37,076 bases of DNA from Streptomyces sp. MBT53 (GCF_016654115.1 NZ_JAEQAZ010000097.1:1-37076), one strand, 5' to 3'. Positions 8,835-16,724 are shown, counted from the first letter of the stretch. Numbers and translations: made by a program. The notes: generated by a model from the sequence alone, not told the origin.

Positions 8835-8870
8835 AGCCCCGGTCCGGGACCTGACCCCTGGACCGGGGCT
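8835..8870. terminator. Bidirectional hairpin terminator between GH3 and galM
   Basis: A perfect 11-bp stem (AGCCCCGGTCC / GGACCGGGGCT) with a 14-nt loop lies between the convergent GH3 and aldose-epimerase genes. It is followed on the plus strand by CATTTCATG rather than a true U-tract. Its symmetry and position suggest it serves both genes. Confidence 0.75.
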
Positions 8871-8910
8871 CATTTCATGACCGGGGCGCCGCAGTGTCGA
8901 TGGGCCGCCG

Positions 8911-9882
8911 TCAGCGGGTCGAGAAGGCGTACACCGTCTCCGAGCGGTACGTCCCGCCCGGGCGCAGCTCCGTGCTCGGGTACTCGGGGCGGTTCGGGGA
9001 GTCCGGGAAGTGCTGGGTCTCCAGGGCGATTCCGGCGCCCGGGGTGAACGGGTCGCTGAGATGGTCACCGGTGTAGAGCTGGATGCCGGGCTCGGTCGTC
9101 GCGATCGTCAGGACGCGGCCGGACGCCGGGTCGTGCAGCTCGGCGATCTCCACGGGGGTCGGGGTCAGGCCCTTGTCGAGCGCGAAGTTGTGGTCGTAGC
9201 CGGTGCCGACCTTGCGCGACTCGCGGAAGTCGAAGCGGGTGCCGGTGACGTCGTCGAGCGGGCCGGTCGGGATGAGGTCGGCGTCGACGGGGGTGAACCG
9301 CGAGGCGGCGAGCCGCAGTTCATGACCGTCAGGGTTTCCGGTGCCGCTCAGGTCGAAGTAGCTGTGGTTCGTGAGGTTCACTACGGTCGGCGCGTCCGTC
9401 GTCGCCTCGTAGGCGATGCGCAGTGCGCCCGACGCGTCGAGTGTGTAGGTCGCCGAGACGTCCAGGCGGCCGGGGAAGCCCTCCTCGCCGTGCTCGCTGA
9501 CCCGGCTCAGCCGCAGCCCGTGCTCGACCGGCTCGACGTCCCACACCCGCTTGTCGAAGCCGCGCTCGCCGCCGTGCAGGGAGTTGGGCGCGTTGTTCTG
9601 CGCGAGGGAGTACGTCACGCCCTCCAGAGGGAAACGGCCGCCCGCGATCCGGTTCGCGTACCGGCCGACCAGCGCGCCGAGATACGGCTCCGGGTGGGCG
9701 AGGTAGCCGTCCAGGTCCGCGAACCCGAGCACCACGTCCGCCGGGTGACCCGCCCGGTCCGGCACCTCCACCGACTGCACGATCCCGCCGTACGACAGCA
9801 CCCGCACCCGTATGCCCGCCCGCTCCAGCGTCCAGCGGTGCACGGGAGTGCCGTCGGGAAGGGTGCCGAAAAGTTCGCTCAT
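8911..9882 (-). CDS. galM: Aldose 1-epimerase
   Basis: The 323-residue protein shows the mutarotase motifs: NRIAGGRFPLEG, NNAPNSLHGGERGFDK with the substrate-binding His, NLTNHSYFDLSG with the catalytic His, and IALETQHFPDSPN with the catalytic Glu. It interconverts alpha and beta anomers of aldoses such as glucose and galactose. No signal peptide is present, so it is cytoplasmic. It lies 10 bp downstream of the SGNH-hydrolase gene, and the only plausible -10 box (TAGGGT, 9890-9895) overlaps that gene's TAG stop, 7 nt before the ATG. There is no ribosome binding site, which suggests a separate leaderless transcript besides any read-through. Confidence 0.92.
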   Translation of the reverse strand: MSELFGTLPDGTPVHRWTLERAGIRVRVLSYGGIVQSVEVPDRAGHPADVVLGFADLDGYLAHPEPYLGALVGRYANRIAGGRFPLEGVTYSLAQNNAPNSLHGGERGFDKRVWDVEPVEHGLRLSRVSEHGEEGFPGRLDVSATYTLDASGALRIAYEATTDAPTVVNLTNHSYFDLSGTGNPDGHELRLAASRFTPVDADLIPTGPLDDVTGTRFDFRESRKVGTGYDHNFALDKGLTPTPVEIAELHDPASGRVLTIATTEPGIQLYTGDHLSDPFTPGAGIALETQHFPDSPNRPEYPSTELRPGGTYRSETVYAFSTR

Positions 9883-9892
9883 GAGGGAAACC

Positions 9893-10798
9893 CTAGGTCA
9901 CGGGTTCGGCCGCGGTGATCCGCCGGTAGGCCATCGCCGCGAGCTGTGCCTGGCCGTCCTTGCTCGGATGGAACCAGTCCCAGTGGCTCAACTGGTCCGT
10001 GCCGAAGCGGTAGTCGTACACCGCGTTGTCGTCGAAGCGGCAGCGGTCGTCCGTCGCGCACACCTGCTCCAGAACCTTGTTGTACGCCTCCACCCGGTCC
10101 TGCACCGTGTCGCGCCGCTCGGTCGCCGCCGAGTCCAGGGCGTCCGCGTCGGCCAGCATCGAGGGGCAGATGCCCAGCTTCCACACCGCCTTGCCCAGCG
10201 GGTTGGTCCGCCCCTGCGACCAGAGGCGCTTGAGATTCGGCACGCTCGCGACGTAGACCTGCGTCTTCGGCAGCGCCCGGCGCAGGGACTTCAGCGAGGT
10301 CTCGAACTCGGTGCGGAAGTCGGCGACCGAGGTCATCGCCGAGGTCGAGGCCCGGCAGGCGTCGTTGGCCCCGACCATCACCGTGACCAACTGCGGCTTG
10401 CGGGCGACCGCCTGGGTGATCTGGCCGGGCAGGTCGGCCATCTGCGCGCCGGTCTCCGCGTAGTTCCAACTGCGTTCGGCCGCCCCGGTCTTCCCCAGCA
10501 GCCGTACCGCCAGACTGTCGACCGAGGCCTCGGTGCCCGTCGCCCAGGACACCTCGGGGCAGTCCGACAGGACCGTACAGGCGTCGAAACCACGGGTGAT
10601 GGAGTCGCCCACGGCCGCGACCGAGGACGGGCTGCGGTCCCACACCGGGGTCGGGGAGGGCTTCGCCTCGGCCGCCGTACCGCTCTTGCTGTGGGTGCCG
10701 GAGGACGCGCCCCCGCCCGAGTCGCAGCCGGCCGCGCCCAGCACGGCCGCTGTCATGAGGGCGAGCGCGGCCTGTGAACGACGACGTCGCATTCGCAT
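9893..10798 (-). CDS. SGNH/GDSL-family hydrolase lipoprotein
   Basis: The 301-residue product starts with a lipoprotein signal (MRMRRRRSQAALAL, then LGAAGC as lipobox), so it is exported and lipid-anchored. A Ser/Gly/Thr linker precedes the catalytic domain. SGNH blocks are visible: block I AAVGDSITRGF (nucleophile Ser), block III VGANDAC, block V DWFHPSKDG with the Asp and His. Cysteines are abundant in the mature domain, suggesting disulfides. The enzyme is probably an extracytoplasmic esterase or lipase; the substrate cannot be read from sequence. Start choice is unusual: ATG 10798 follows directly after a 9-bp stem whose loop holds the GGAGGGG ribosome binding site. ATG 10810 and ATG 10819 are in-frame alternatives. 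Confidence 0.85.
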   Translation of the reverse strand: MRMRRRRSQAALALMTAAVLGAAGCDSGGGASSGTHSKSGTAAEAKPSPTPVWDRSPSSVAAVGDSITRGFDACTVLSDCPEVSWATGTEASVDSLAVRLLGKTGAAERSWNYAETGAQMADLPGQITQAVARKPQLVTVMVGANDACRASTSAMTSVADFRTEFETSLKSLRRALPKTQVYVASVPNLKRLWSQGRTNPLGKAVWKLGICPSMLADADALDSAATERRDTVQDRVEAYNKVLEQVCATDDRCRFDDNAVYDYRFGTDQLSHWDWFHPSKDGQAQLAAMAYRRITAAEPVT

Positions 10799-10831
10799 GT
10801 TGAGACCCATCCCCTCCATAACGGTCTCAAC
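10799..10831 (-). promoter_or_regulatory. Stem-loop presenting the ribosome binding site of the SGNH gene
   Basis: The plus strand carries GTTGAGACC (10799-10807) and GGTCTCAAC (10823-10831), a perfect 9-bp inverted repeat. In the minus-strand mRNA the 15-nt loop contains GGAGGGG, and the AUG at 10798 is the next base after the stem. The fold would bring the ribosome binding site close to the start codon. The same palindrome could instead be a protein operator. Confidence 0.5.
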
Positions 10832-11045
10832 CCATAACAACGCGCCATGGTTCCCGTTGCGGTCCGATGCAACGGCTCACCCCGTACAAGCGTCCCCCTG
10901 GGTGAATGGCGGGGTTTCCTGGCACCTGGAGGGACGGTACGTCACACTCCGCGCGCCGCCGCACGGTAGCCTCGCCCTCAACGTGGCTGCCCCGCCACCG
11001 CCGTTTGCCAGTCAGCAAGATGCCCCGCTCTGTCCGGAGGTCCCG

Positions 11046-11540
11046 GTGACGACACGTGGAGTTCTGTACGTGCACTCCGCGCCGCGCGCGCTGTGCCCGC
11101 ACGTCGAGTGGGCCGTCGCCGGGGTGCTCGGCACACGCGTCAGCCTCGACTGGATCCGACAGCCCGCCGCGCCCGGAACGTGGCGCTCCGAATTCTCCTG
11201 GCAGGCGGAGGCGGGCACCGCCTCCAAACTGGCGTCCGCGCTGCGCGGTTGGCACCTCCTCCGCTTCGAGGTCACCGCAGAGCCCTGCCCCACCGCCGAG
11301 GGCGAGCGCTACAGCTGCACCCCCGACCTCGGCATCTTCCACGCCGTCACCGGCATCCACGGCGACATCCTGATCCCGGAGGACCGCCTGCGCGCGGCCC
11401 TGACGAGGTCCCAACAGGGCGAGACCAACCTGGAGGCCGACATCTCCAAACTCCTCGGCAAGCCCTGGGACGACGAGTTGGAGCCGTTCAGGTACGCGGG
11501 CGAGGGTGCGCCGGTGCGGTGGCTGCACCAGGTGGTCTGA
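11046..11540 (+). CDS. DUF3145 domain-containing protein
   Basis: The 164-residue protein (MTTRGVLYVHSAPRALCPHV) is recognisable as DUF3145, an actinobacterial family of almost constant length that sits beside the FAS II locus in Streptomyces. Start is GTG 11046 with CGGAGGT about 5 nt upstream. Notable conserved-looking blocks are HVEWAVAGVLG, FSWQAEAGTASKLASALRGW, EVTAEPCP and LGKPWDDELEPFRYAGEGAPVRW. No catalytic motif is known. It is convergent with fabF, separated by a dispersed repeat and a strong terminator. Function unknown. Confidence 0.88.
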   Translation: MTTRGVLYVHSAPRALCPHVEWAVAGVLGTRVSLDWIRQPAAPGTWRSEFSWQAEAGTASKLASALRGWHLLRFEVTAEPCPTAEGERYSCTPDLGIFHAVTGIHGDILIPEDRLRAALTRSQQGETNLEADISKLLGKPWDDELEPFRYAGEGAPVRWLHQVV

Positions 11541-11565
11541 AAACGCCGCCAGGGGCAACGCTGTT

Positions 11566-11608
11566 AGGGGCGCGGGGAACTGCGCGACCAGCTCCCACCG
11601 GCCGTGAG
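11566..11608. repeat. Dispersed Streptomyces intergenic repeat, copy 1
   Basis: AGGGGCGCGGGGAACTGCGC followed by GACCAGC-type and CCCACCGGCC segments, the standard form of the dispersed intergenic element found three more times in this window. It lies just after the DUF3145 stop codon. Such elements usually sit at the 3' ends of genes and form strong hairpins. Confidence 0.8.
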
Positions 11609-11619
11609 CCGACAAACGA

Positions 11620-11657
11620 CGTGTGGCCCGCCCCCAACCCGGGGAGCGGGCCACACG
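11620..11657. terminator. Terminator of the fab operon and DUF3145
   Basis: A perfect 12-bp stem (CGTGTGGCCCGC / GCGGGCCACACG) with a 14-nt loop lies 16 bp beyond the fabF stop. On the minus strand it is followed by TCGTTTGTC, a short T-rich stretch. It separates the convergent fab operon and DUF3145 gene. Confidence 0.82.
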
Positions 11658-11673
11658 CCGTTCACAGCAATTC

Positions 11674-12945
11674 TCAGACCGTACGGAACGCCAGCACCAC
11701 GTTGTGCCCGCCGAACCCGAACGAGTCGTTCAGGGCGGCGATACGGCCCTCGACCGGGAGCTTGCGGGCCTCGCCGCGGACCACGTCCGCGTTGGCCTCC
11801 GCCTCCGGGTCGAGGTTGTCGACGTTGATGGTCGGCGGGGCGATCCGGTTGTAGAGCGCGAGGACGGTCGCGACCGACTCCACGCCGCCCGCGCCACCCA
11901 GCAGGTGACCGGTCATCGACTTGGTCGCCGAGACCGCCATGTGGTCGGCGTCGTCGCCGAACACCTTGCGCAGCGCCTTCAGTTCGGCCACGTCACCGGC
12001 CGGCGTCGAGGTCGCGTGCGCGTTCACGTGCACGATCTCCGCCGGGTCCAGGTCGGTGCTGTCGAGCAGGTGCTTCAGGGCCTGCGAGATACCGCGGCCC
12101 TCCGGCTCCGGCTGCACGATGTCGTGGCCGTCGGCCGAGATGCCCTGCCCGACCGCCTCCGCGTACACCCGGGCACCGCGCTGTGCGGCGTGCTCGGCGG
12201 ACTCCAGGACCAGGACGCCGGCGCCCTCGCCGAGGACGAAGCCGTCACGGGCGGTGTCGTAGGGACGCGAGGCGCCCTGCGGGTCGTCGTTGTTCTTGGA
12301 CATCGCCATCATGTTGCCGAACGCGGCGATGGGGAGGGGGTGGATGGCCGCCTCCGTGCCACCCGCGACGACGACGTCGGCGCGGCCGGTGCGGATCATC
12401 TCGATGGCGTAGCCGATGGCCTCGGCGCCGGACGCGCACGCGGAGACCGGCGTGTGCACACCCGCGCGGGCGCCCACGAGCAGACCCACGTTGGCGGACG
12501 GGCCGTTCGGCATCAGCATGGGGACGGTGTGCGGGGAGACGCGGCGGACGCCCTTCTCCTTCAGCACGTCGTACTGGTCGAGGAGGGTCGTCACACCGCC
12601 GATGCCGGAGGCGATGACGGTGCCCAGGCGGTCGGGGTCGACGGCGGGGTCGTCGCCGGCCTTGTCGGTGAAGCCGGCGTCGGCCCACGCCTCCTTGGCC
12701 GCGATCAGCGCGAACTGCGCCGAACGGTCCAGGCGGCGGGCCTGCGGACGCGGGATCACCTCGGAGGGGTCCACGGCGGCCGGCGCGGCGATACGGACCG
12801 CCTGCTCGGCGGCCCACTCCTGCTCCAGGGCCTTCACACCGGACTTGCCGGCGATCAGACCTTCCCAGGTCGAGGCTGCGTCGCCACCCAGCGGTGTGGT
12901 TGCGCCGATACCGGTGACGACCACGGTGCGATTGGTCGGGCTCAC
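11674..12945 (-). CDS. fabF: 3-oxoacyl-ACP synthase II (beta-ketoacyl-ACP synthase)
   Basis: The 423-residue enzyme begins at GTG 12945 (SPTNRTVVVTGIGATTPLGG), with GGAGAGAG 7 nt upstream; longer starts run into non-coding sequence. The condensing-enzyme triad is present: Cys170 in PVSACASGAEA, His in VNAHATSTPAGD and His in SMTGHLLGGAGG. It elongates acyl-ACP with malonyl-ACP in type II fatty-acid synthesis in the cytoplasm. It is the last gene of fabD-fabH-acpP-fabF, 118 bp after acpP, a gap containing a hairpin and a partial duplication of the acpP tail. Expression probably follows FasR control at the fabD promoter, with post-transcriptional adjustment. Confidence 0.97.
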   Translation of the reverse strand: MSPTNRTVVVTGIGATTPLGGDAASTWEGLIAGKSGVKALEQEWAAEQAVRIAAPAAVDPSEVIPRPQARRLDRSAQFALIAAKEAWADAGFTDKAGDDPAVDPDRLGTVIASGIGGVTTLLDQYDVLKEKGVRRVSPHTVPMLMPNGPSANVGLLVGARAGVHTPVSACASGAEAIGYAIEMIRTGRADVVVAGGTEAAIHPLPIAAFGNMMAMSKNNDDPQGASRPYDTARDGFVLGEGAGVLVLESAEHAAQRGARVYAEAVGQGISADGHDIVQPEPEGRGISQALKHLLDSTDLDPAEIVHVNAHATSTPAGDVAELKALRKVFGDDADHMAVSATKSMTGHLLGGAGGVESVATVLALYNRIAPPTINVDNLDPEAEANADVVRGEARKLPVEGRIAALNDSFGFGGHNVVLAFRTV

Positions 12946-12981
12946 GGGAATTCTCTCTCCAACGGTACGAGGATTAAGCGG

Positions 12982-12999
12982 CGCCACCGCCGGGTGGCG
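12982..12999. promoter_or_regulatory. acpP-fabF intercistronic hairpin
   Basis: CGCCACC (12982-12988) and GGTGGCG (12993-12999) form a 7-bp GC stem with a GCCG tetraloop, 37 nt upstream of the fabF start. There is no U-tract, so it is more likely a processing or RNA-stability element than a full terminator. Confidence 0.5.
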
Positions 13000-13015
13000 G
13001 GGCCATGCAGCCGTG

Positions 13016-13074
13016 CCTAGGGGGTGGCTCGGGCCTGGTGGTGGTCCGGGCCTAAGGGGTGGCTCAGGCCTGGT
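13016..13074. repeat. 24-bp direct repeat duplicating the acpP 3' end
   Basis: Positions 13016-13039 and 13051-13074 are identical at 22 of 24 bases, with a 35-bp period. The second copy spans the last acpP codons and its TGA stop; in the first copy the stop position reads CGA. This looks like an old local duplication of the acpP tail. Confidence 0.8.
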
Positions 13075-13312
13075 TCTTGAGGATGTAGTCGGTCGCGTCG
13101 CCGACCGTCTTGAGGTTCTTGACGTCCTCGTCGGGGATCTTGACGTCGAAGCGCTCTTCGGCGGCGACGACGACCTCGACCATGGACAGCGAGTCGACGT
13201 CCAGGTCGTCGGTGAAGGACTTGTCCAGCTGGACGTCCTCAACCGGGATGCCGGCGATCTCGTTCACGATGTCGGCGAGACCGGCGACGATCTCTTCCTG
13301 AGTGGCGGCCAT
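13064..13312 (-). CDS. acpP: Acyl carrier protein of fatty-acid synthesis
   Basis: This 82-residue acidic protein has the phosphopantetheine attachment site DVDSLSMVEV with Ser41. The four-helix ACP pattern is clear (EEIVAGLADIVNEIAG; DSLSMVEVVVAAEERF; IPDEDVKNLKTVGDATDYI). Start ATG 13312 has GAAGGAG 7 nt upstream, one of the best ribosome binding sites in the window and consistent with the high ACP demand. It carries growing acyl chains between FabD, FabH and FabF in the cytoplasm. Flanking gaps (106 bp to fabH, 118 bp to fabF) are unusually large for this operon and both contain hairpins. Confidence 0.97.
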   Translation of the reverse strand: MAATQEEIVAGLADIVNEIAGIPVEDVQLDKSFTDDLDVDSLSMVEVVVAAEERFDVKIPDEDVKNLKTVGDATDYILKNQA

Positions 13313-13386
13313 GTCAGGCGCTCCTTCTTTGTGATCCAGAGGGTGTGGCGGTGCCCGCCGCGGCAGCGGCAGGTAAGTACAGCCGC

Positions 13387-13409
13387 GCCGGATCCGATGA
13401 TGATCCGGC
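13387..13409. promoter_or_regulatory. fabH-acpP intercistronic hairpin
   Basis: GCCGGATC (13387-13394) and GATCCGGC (13402-13409) form a perfect 8-bp stem with a 7-nt loop, 9 nt after the fabH stop. No U-run follows. It may partially terminate transcription or protect the upstream message, leaving acpP on a separately adjusted transcript. Confidence 0.55.
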
Positions 13410-13418
13410 ACGGAGTGC

Positions 13419-14417
13419 CTAGGGGAGGGTAACGACCGTCGCGGCGTACACGAGACCCGCCCCGAAGCCGATGACGAGCGCGGTGTCGCCGCTCTTCGCC
13501 TCGCCGGTCGCCAGAAGCCGCTCCATAGCGAGCGGAATCGAGGCGGCCGAGGTGTTGCCGGTGGTGCGTACGTCACGCGCGACCGTGACGTGCTCCGGCA
13601 GTTTCAGCGTCTTCACCATCGAGTCGATGATCCGCTCGTTGGCCTGGTGGGGAATGAAGACATCCAGGTCGTCCGGGGTGATCCCGGCCGCGTCCAGCGC
13701 CTGCTGGGCGACCTTCGCCATCTCGAACACGGCCCAGCGGAACACCGCCTGGCCCTCCTGCGTGATCGCAGGGAACTTGCCCGTGGAGTCGTACTCGTTC
13801 CACGGCACGGTCTGCTTGATGGTGTCGGACTTGTCGCCCTCCGAACCCCACACGGTCGGGCCGATCGCCGGCTCCTTGGAGGGGCCGACCACGACCGCGC
13901 CCGCGCCGTCGCCGAACAGGAAGGCCGTCGCGCGGTCCTCCAGGTCGGTCAGGTCGGACAGCCGCTCCACGCCGATGACGAGGACGTACTCCGCGCTGCC
14001 CTCGACGACCATGCCCTTGGCGAGCGTCAGGCCGTAGCCGAAGCCCGCGCAGCCCGCCGAGATGTCGAACGCGGCGGCCTTGTTCGTGCCCAGCTTGTCG
14101 GCGATCTCCGTCGCCACGGCCGGGGTCTGCTTGAAGTGCGAGACCGTCGACACGATCACGCCGCCGATCTGCTCGGCGGTGATCCCCGCGTCGGCGATCG
14201 CCTTGCCGGACGCCTCGACGGACATCGCGGCGACGGTCTCCTCGTCGTTCGCCCAGTGCCGGGTCTCGATACCGGAACGCGAGCGGATCCACTCGTCGGA
14301 GGAGTCGATCGTCTCCAGGATCACCTCGTTCGGGACGACCCGGACCGGACGGTAGCCGCCCACGCCGAGAATGCGCGCGTACGGTGCGCCCTTGCTCGGC
14401 TTGATCTTCGTCGACAT
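13419..14417 (-). CDS. fabH: 3-oxoacyl-ACP synthase III (KASIII)
   Basis: The 332-residue protein carries the KASIII catalytic triad: Cys123 in DISAGCAGFGYGL, His in FIPHQANERI and Asn in RTTGNTSAASI. It starts fatty-acid synthesis by condensing an acyl-CoA primer with malonyl-ACP; in Streptomyces the primers are mostly branched-chain acyl-CoAs. The N-terminus has a short extra MSTKIKPSKGAPYA before the usual start. The gene lies 17 bp after fabD. GGAG is about 9 nt upstream of the ATG. Confidence 0.96.
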   Translation of the reverse strand: MSTKIKPSKGAPYARILGVGGYRPVRVVPNEVILETIDSSDEWIRSRSGIETRHWANDEETVAAMSVEASGKAIADAGITAEQIGGVIVSTVSHFKQTPAVATEIADKLGTNKAAAFDISAGCAGFGYGLTLAKGMVVEGSAEYVLVIGVERLSDLTDLEDRATAFLFGDGAGAVVVGPSKEPAIGPTVWGSEGDKSDTIKQTVPWNEYDSTGKFPAITQEGQAVFRWAVFEMAKVAQQALDAAGITPDDLDVFIPHQANERIIDSMVKTLKLPEHVTVARDVRTTGNTSAASIPLAMERLLATGEAKSGDTALVIGFGAGLVYAATVVTLP

Positions 14418-14434
14418 TTCCTACGGCTCCTTCG

Positions 14435-15385
14435 TCAGGCGTGGGCGCCCGCTGCGCCAGCAGCAGAATCAGACGCAGCTGCGATGAGCTCGCGGGCCGC
14501 GTCCAGGTCGTCGGGGGTCTTCAGGGCCAGCGTCTTCACGCCGGGCAGGGCGCGCTTGGCGAGGCCGGTCAGGGTGCCGCCGGGGCACACCTCAAGGAGC
14601 GCGGTGACGCCGAGCTCCTTGAAGGTCTCCATGCACAGGTCCCAGCGGACCGGGTTGGCGACCTGGCCGACGAGGCGGTCCAGCACCTCGGCGCCGGTGG
14701 CGACCGCCTTGCCGTCCTTGTTCGAGATGTACGTCAACTTCGGGTCGGCGGGCGTCAGTTCGCGCGCGGCCTCGGCGAGCGCGTCGACCGCCGGGGCCAT
14801 GTGCTCGGTGTGGAACGCGCCAGCCACCTTCAGCGCCACGACCCGGCGCACGCCCTCGGGCTTGTCGGCCTCCAGGGCGGCGATCTGCTCCAGCGTGCCG
14901 GCGGCCACGATCTGGCCCGCGCCGTTCACGTTGGCCGGGGTCAGGCCCAGCTTCTCCAGGTGCGCGACCGTGGTGTCCGGGTCGCCGCCGAGCAGCGCGG
15001 CCATCCCGGTCGCGGTGATCGCGGCGGCCTCGGCCATCGCCAGACCACGCTTGCGTACGAGGCGCAGGGCGTCCGTGTCGTCGAGGACACCGGCGAGGAC
15101 GGCGGCGGTGATCTCGCCGACGCTGTGACCGGCGACGGCGCCCGGGGACACCTCGCCGAGTGCGGTCGCGGAGACCAGTCCGGCGGCGACCAGCAGCGGC
15201 TGGGCGACGGCGGTGTCGCGGATCTCGTCCGCGTCGGCCTTCGTGCCGTAGTGCACCAGGTCGAGACCGATGGCGGCCGAGAGGGCACGCAGACGGTCCT
15301 CGACACCGGGGAGGTCGAGCCAGGGGGTCAGGAAGCCGGGCGTCTGGGCGCCCTGGCCGGGAGCGACGAGTACGAGCACTCTCAC
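14435..15385 (-). CDS. fabD: Malonyl-CoA:ACP transacylase
   Basis: The 316-residue enzyme has GQGAQ near the N-terminus, nucleophile Ser88 in VAGHSVGE, and the catalytic His in KVAGAFHTEHM. It moves malonyl groups from CoA to ACP to supply FabH and FabF, and in Streptomyces it also supports polyketide synthesis. Two in-frame GTG codons (15385 and 15379) compete as starts; AGAGAGAG lies just upstream and fits the second slightly better. The C-terminal tail is Ala-rich (SDSAAGAAGAHA). First gene of the operon, downstream of fasR and a palindrome that probably binds FasR. Confidence 0.95.
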   Translation of the reverse strand: MRVLVLVAPGQGAQTPGFLTPWLDLPGVEDRLRALSAAIGLDLVHYGTKADADEIRDTAVAQPLLVAAGLVSATALGEVSPGAVAGHSVGEITAAVLAGVLDDTDALRLVRKRGLAMAEAAAITATGMAALLGGDPDTTVAHLEKLGLTPANVNGAGQIVAAGTLEQIAALEADKPEGVRRVVALKVAGAFHTEHMAPAVDALAEAARELTPADPKLTYISNKDGKAVATGAEVLDRLVGQVANPVRWDLCMETFKELGVTALLEVCPGGTLTGLAKRALPGVKTLALKTPDDLDAARELIAAASDSAAGAAGAHA

Positions 15386-15445
15386 ACTCTCTCTTGGGGA
15401 CGGGCACGGCCGCCCGTGGGGACAGGGACGAAGAACACGAGGGGG

Positions 15446-15466
15446 TTTTGTGGGGCCCCGACAAAA
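15446..15466 (-). promoter_or_regulatory. fabD upstream palindrome, candidate FasR site
   Basis: TTTTGT-GGGG-CCCC-g-ACAAAA forms a near-perfect inverted repeat with one unpaired base. It is a rare AT-containing symmetrical element in this DNA, placed 61-81 bp upstream of fabD and ending 3 bp from the fasR stop codon. FasR is known in Streptomyces to bind the fabDHPF promoter and activate it, so this is the natural candidate site. The minus strand also contains TTGTCG inside it, a possible -35 box. Confidence 0.55.
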
Positions 15467-15468
15467 AC

Positions 15469-16674
15469 CTAGGTCTGGAGATCTCCATCGGCCAGACGCC
15501 CCAGGATCAGCGCGATCCGCAGCGTGAACGCGGAACGTACATCGGACGGCGACCAGCCGGTGACGTCAGTCACACGTCGAAGCCGGTAGCGCACGGTGTT
15601 GGGATGGACGAACAGCATGCGCGCCGCACCTTCGAGACTACTCGCCTGTTCCAGATAGACGCTGAGCGTCTCCAGGAGCGCGGAGCCGGCCTCCTCCAGC
15701 GGTCTGTAGATCTCCTCCACCAACTGGTCGCGCGCACTGGGGTCACCGGCCATCGCGCGTTCCGGAAGCAGGTCGTCCGCCAGCACCGGGCGCGGTGCGT
15801 CCTGCCAGGCGGAGCAGGCCTTGAGCCCGGCGGCGGCGGCCTGCGCGGACCGGGTGGCGGCGAGGAGATCGGGCACGATGGGGCCCGCGACGACCGGTCC
15901 GGCCGCGTAGGGGCCGATCAGTGACTTGGCTACCGCGAGGGGGTTGTCGCTGCCTCCCGCGATCACGACGAGTCGGTCGCCGAGCACCCCGGTCAGCACC
16001 TGGAGCTTGGCGTGCCGGGCGGCGCGACGGATCGCCTCGACGGTCAGTTCGCTGTCGCCGTCGGGGGCGGTGCCGAGCACTACGCAGACATGCTCGGGCG
16101 AATTCCACCCGAGGGCCGCGGCGCGCGAGACGGCCCCCTCGTCGGCCTCGCCGCTCAGCACGGCGTTGACGACGAGGGACTCCAGCCGGGCGTCCCACGC
16201 GCCGCGGGCTTCGGCGGCCTGCGCGTACACCTGCGCGGTCGCGAAGGCGATCTCCCGGGCGTACACGAGCAACGCCTCACGGAGGATGGATTCGTCGCCC
16301 GGTGCCGCCACCTCGTCGATGGCCGACTCCATGACCTCGATCGTCGTGCGCACCATCTCCACGGTCTGGCGCAGCGTGATGGCCCGGGTCAGCTCGCGGG
16401 GCGCCGTACCGAAGACGTCGGTGGAGATGGCCTGGGGCGCGTCGGGATGCCGGAACCACTCGGTGAACGCGGCGATACCGGCCTGCGCGACCAGCCCGAT
16501 CCAGGAACGGTTCTCCGGTGGCATCGCCCGGTACCACGGCAGCGACTCGTCCATGCGCGCGATGGCCTGGGCGGCGAGACTCCCGGACGACTGCTCCAGC
16601 CGCTTGAGGGTCGCGGGGTGCGAGTGGGCGCGGGGGAGGGGGCCTGCGGGTTTGGTGGTTTCGGGTTCGGGCAC
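15469..16674 (-). CDS. fasR: FasR, PucR/CdaR-type regulator of fatty-acid synthesis
   Basis: Read from GTG 16674 the product is 401 residues. The C-terminal HTH (LEQASSLEGAARMLFVHPNT, VRYRLRRVTDVTGWSP) is the PucR-type motif; the middle contains a GGDEF-like CdaR fold (VCVVLGTAPDGDSELTVEAI, LQVLTGVLGDRLVVIAGG). Location directly upstream of fabD matches the Streptomyces activator FasR (SCO2386-type), which drives fabDHPF transcription; the distant Mycobacterium Rv2242 occupies the same place. A longer in-frame reading to 16869 covers a low-complexity 30-bp tandem repeat and is rejected. The stop lies 83 bp from the fabD start. Effector is likely an acyl thioester, by analogy only. Confidence 0.88.
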   Translation of the reverse strand: MPEPETTKPAGPLPRAHSHPATLKRLEQSSGSLAAQAIARMDESLPWYRAMPPENRSWIGLVAQAGIAAFTEWFRHPDAPQAISTDVFGTAPRELTRAITLRQTVEMVRTTIEVMESAIDEVAAPGDESILREALLVYAREIAFATAQVYAQAAEARGAWDARLESLVVNAVLSGEADEGAVSRAAALGWNSPEHVCVVLGTAPDGDSELTVEAIRRAARHAKLQVLTGVLGDRLVVIAGGSDNPLAVAKSLIGPYAAGPVVAGPIVPDLLAATRSAQAAAAGLKACSAWQDAPRPVLADDLLPERAMAGDPSARDQLVEEIYRPLEEAGSALLETLSVYLEQASSLEGAARMLFVHPNTVRYRLRRVTDVTGWSPSDVRSAFTLRIALILGRLADGDLQT

Positions 16675-16724
16675 GGAACAAGACTGCCTTATCCGGTGTG
16701 GCTTGGTTGTCTGCGGGGCGGCCG

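Noticed and set aside
6591..9068. 825-codon minus-strand open frame opposite the GH3 gene
   Set aside because: Third-position GC bias and all recognisable motifs are on the plus strand; the opposite frame is a high-GC shadow without a ribosome binding site or homology.
12946..13242. Extended fabF start overlapping acpP
   Set aside because: This would run through acpP in another frame; GTG 12945 has a good ribosome binding site and starts the KAS fold.
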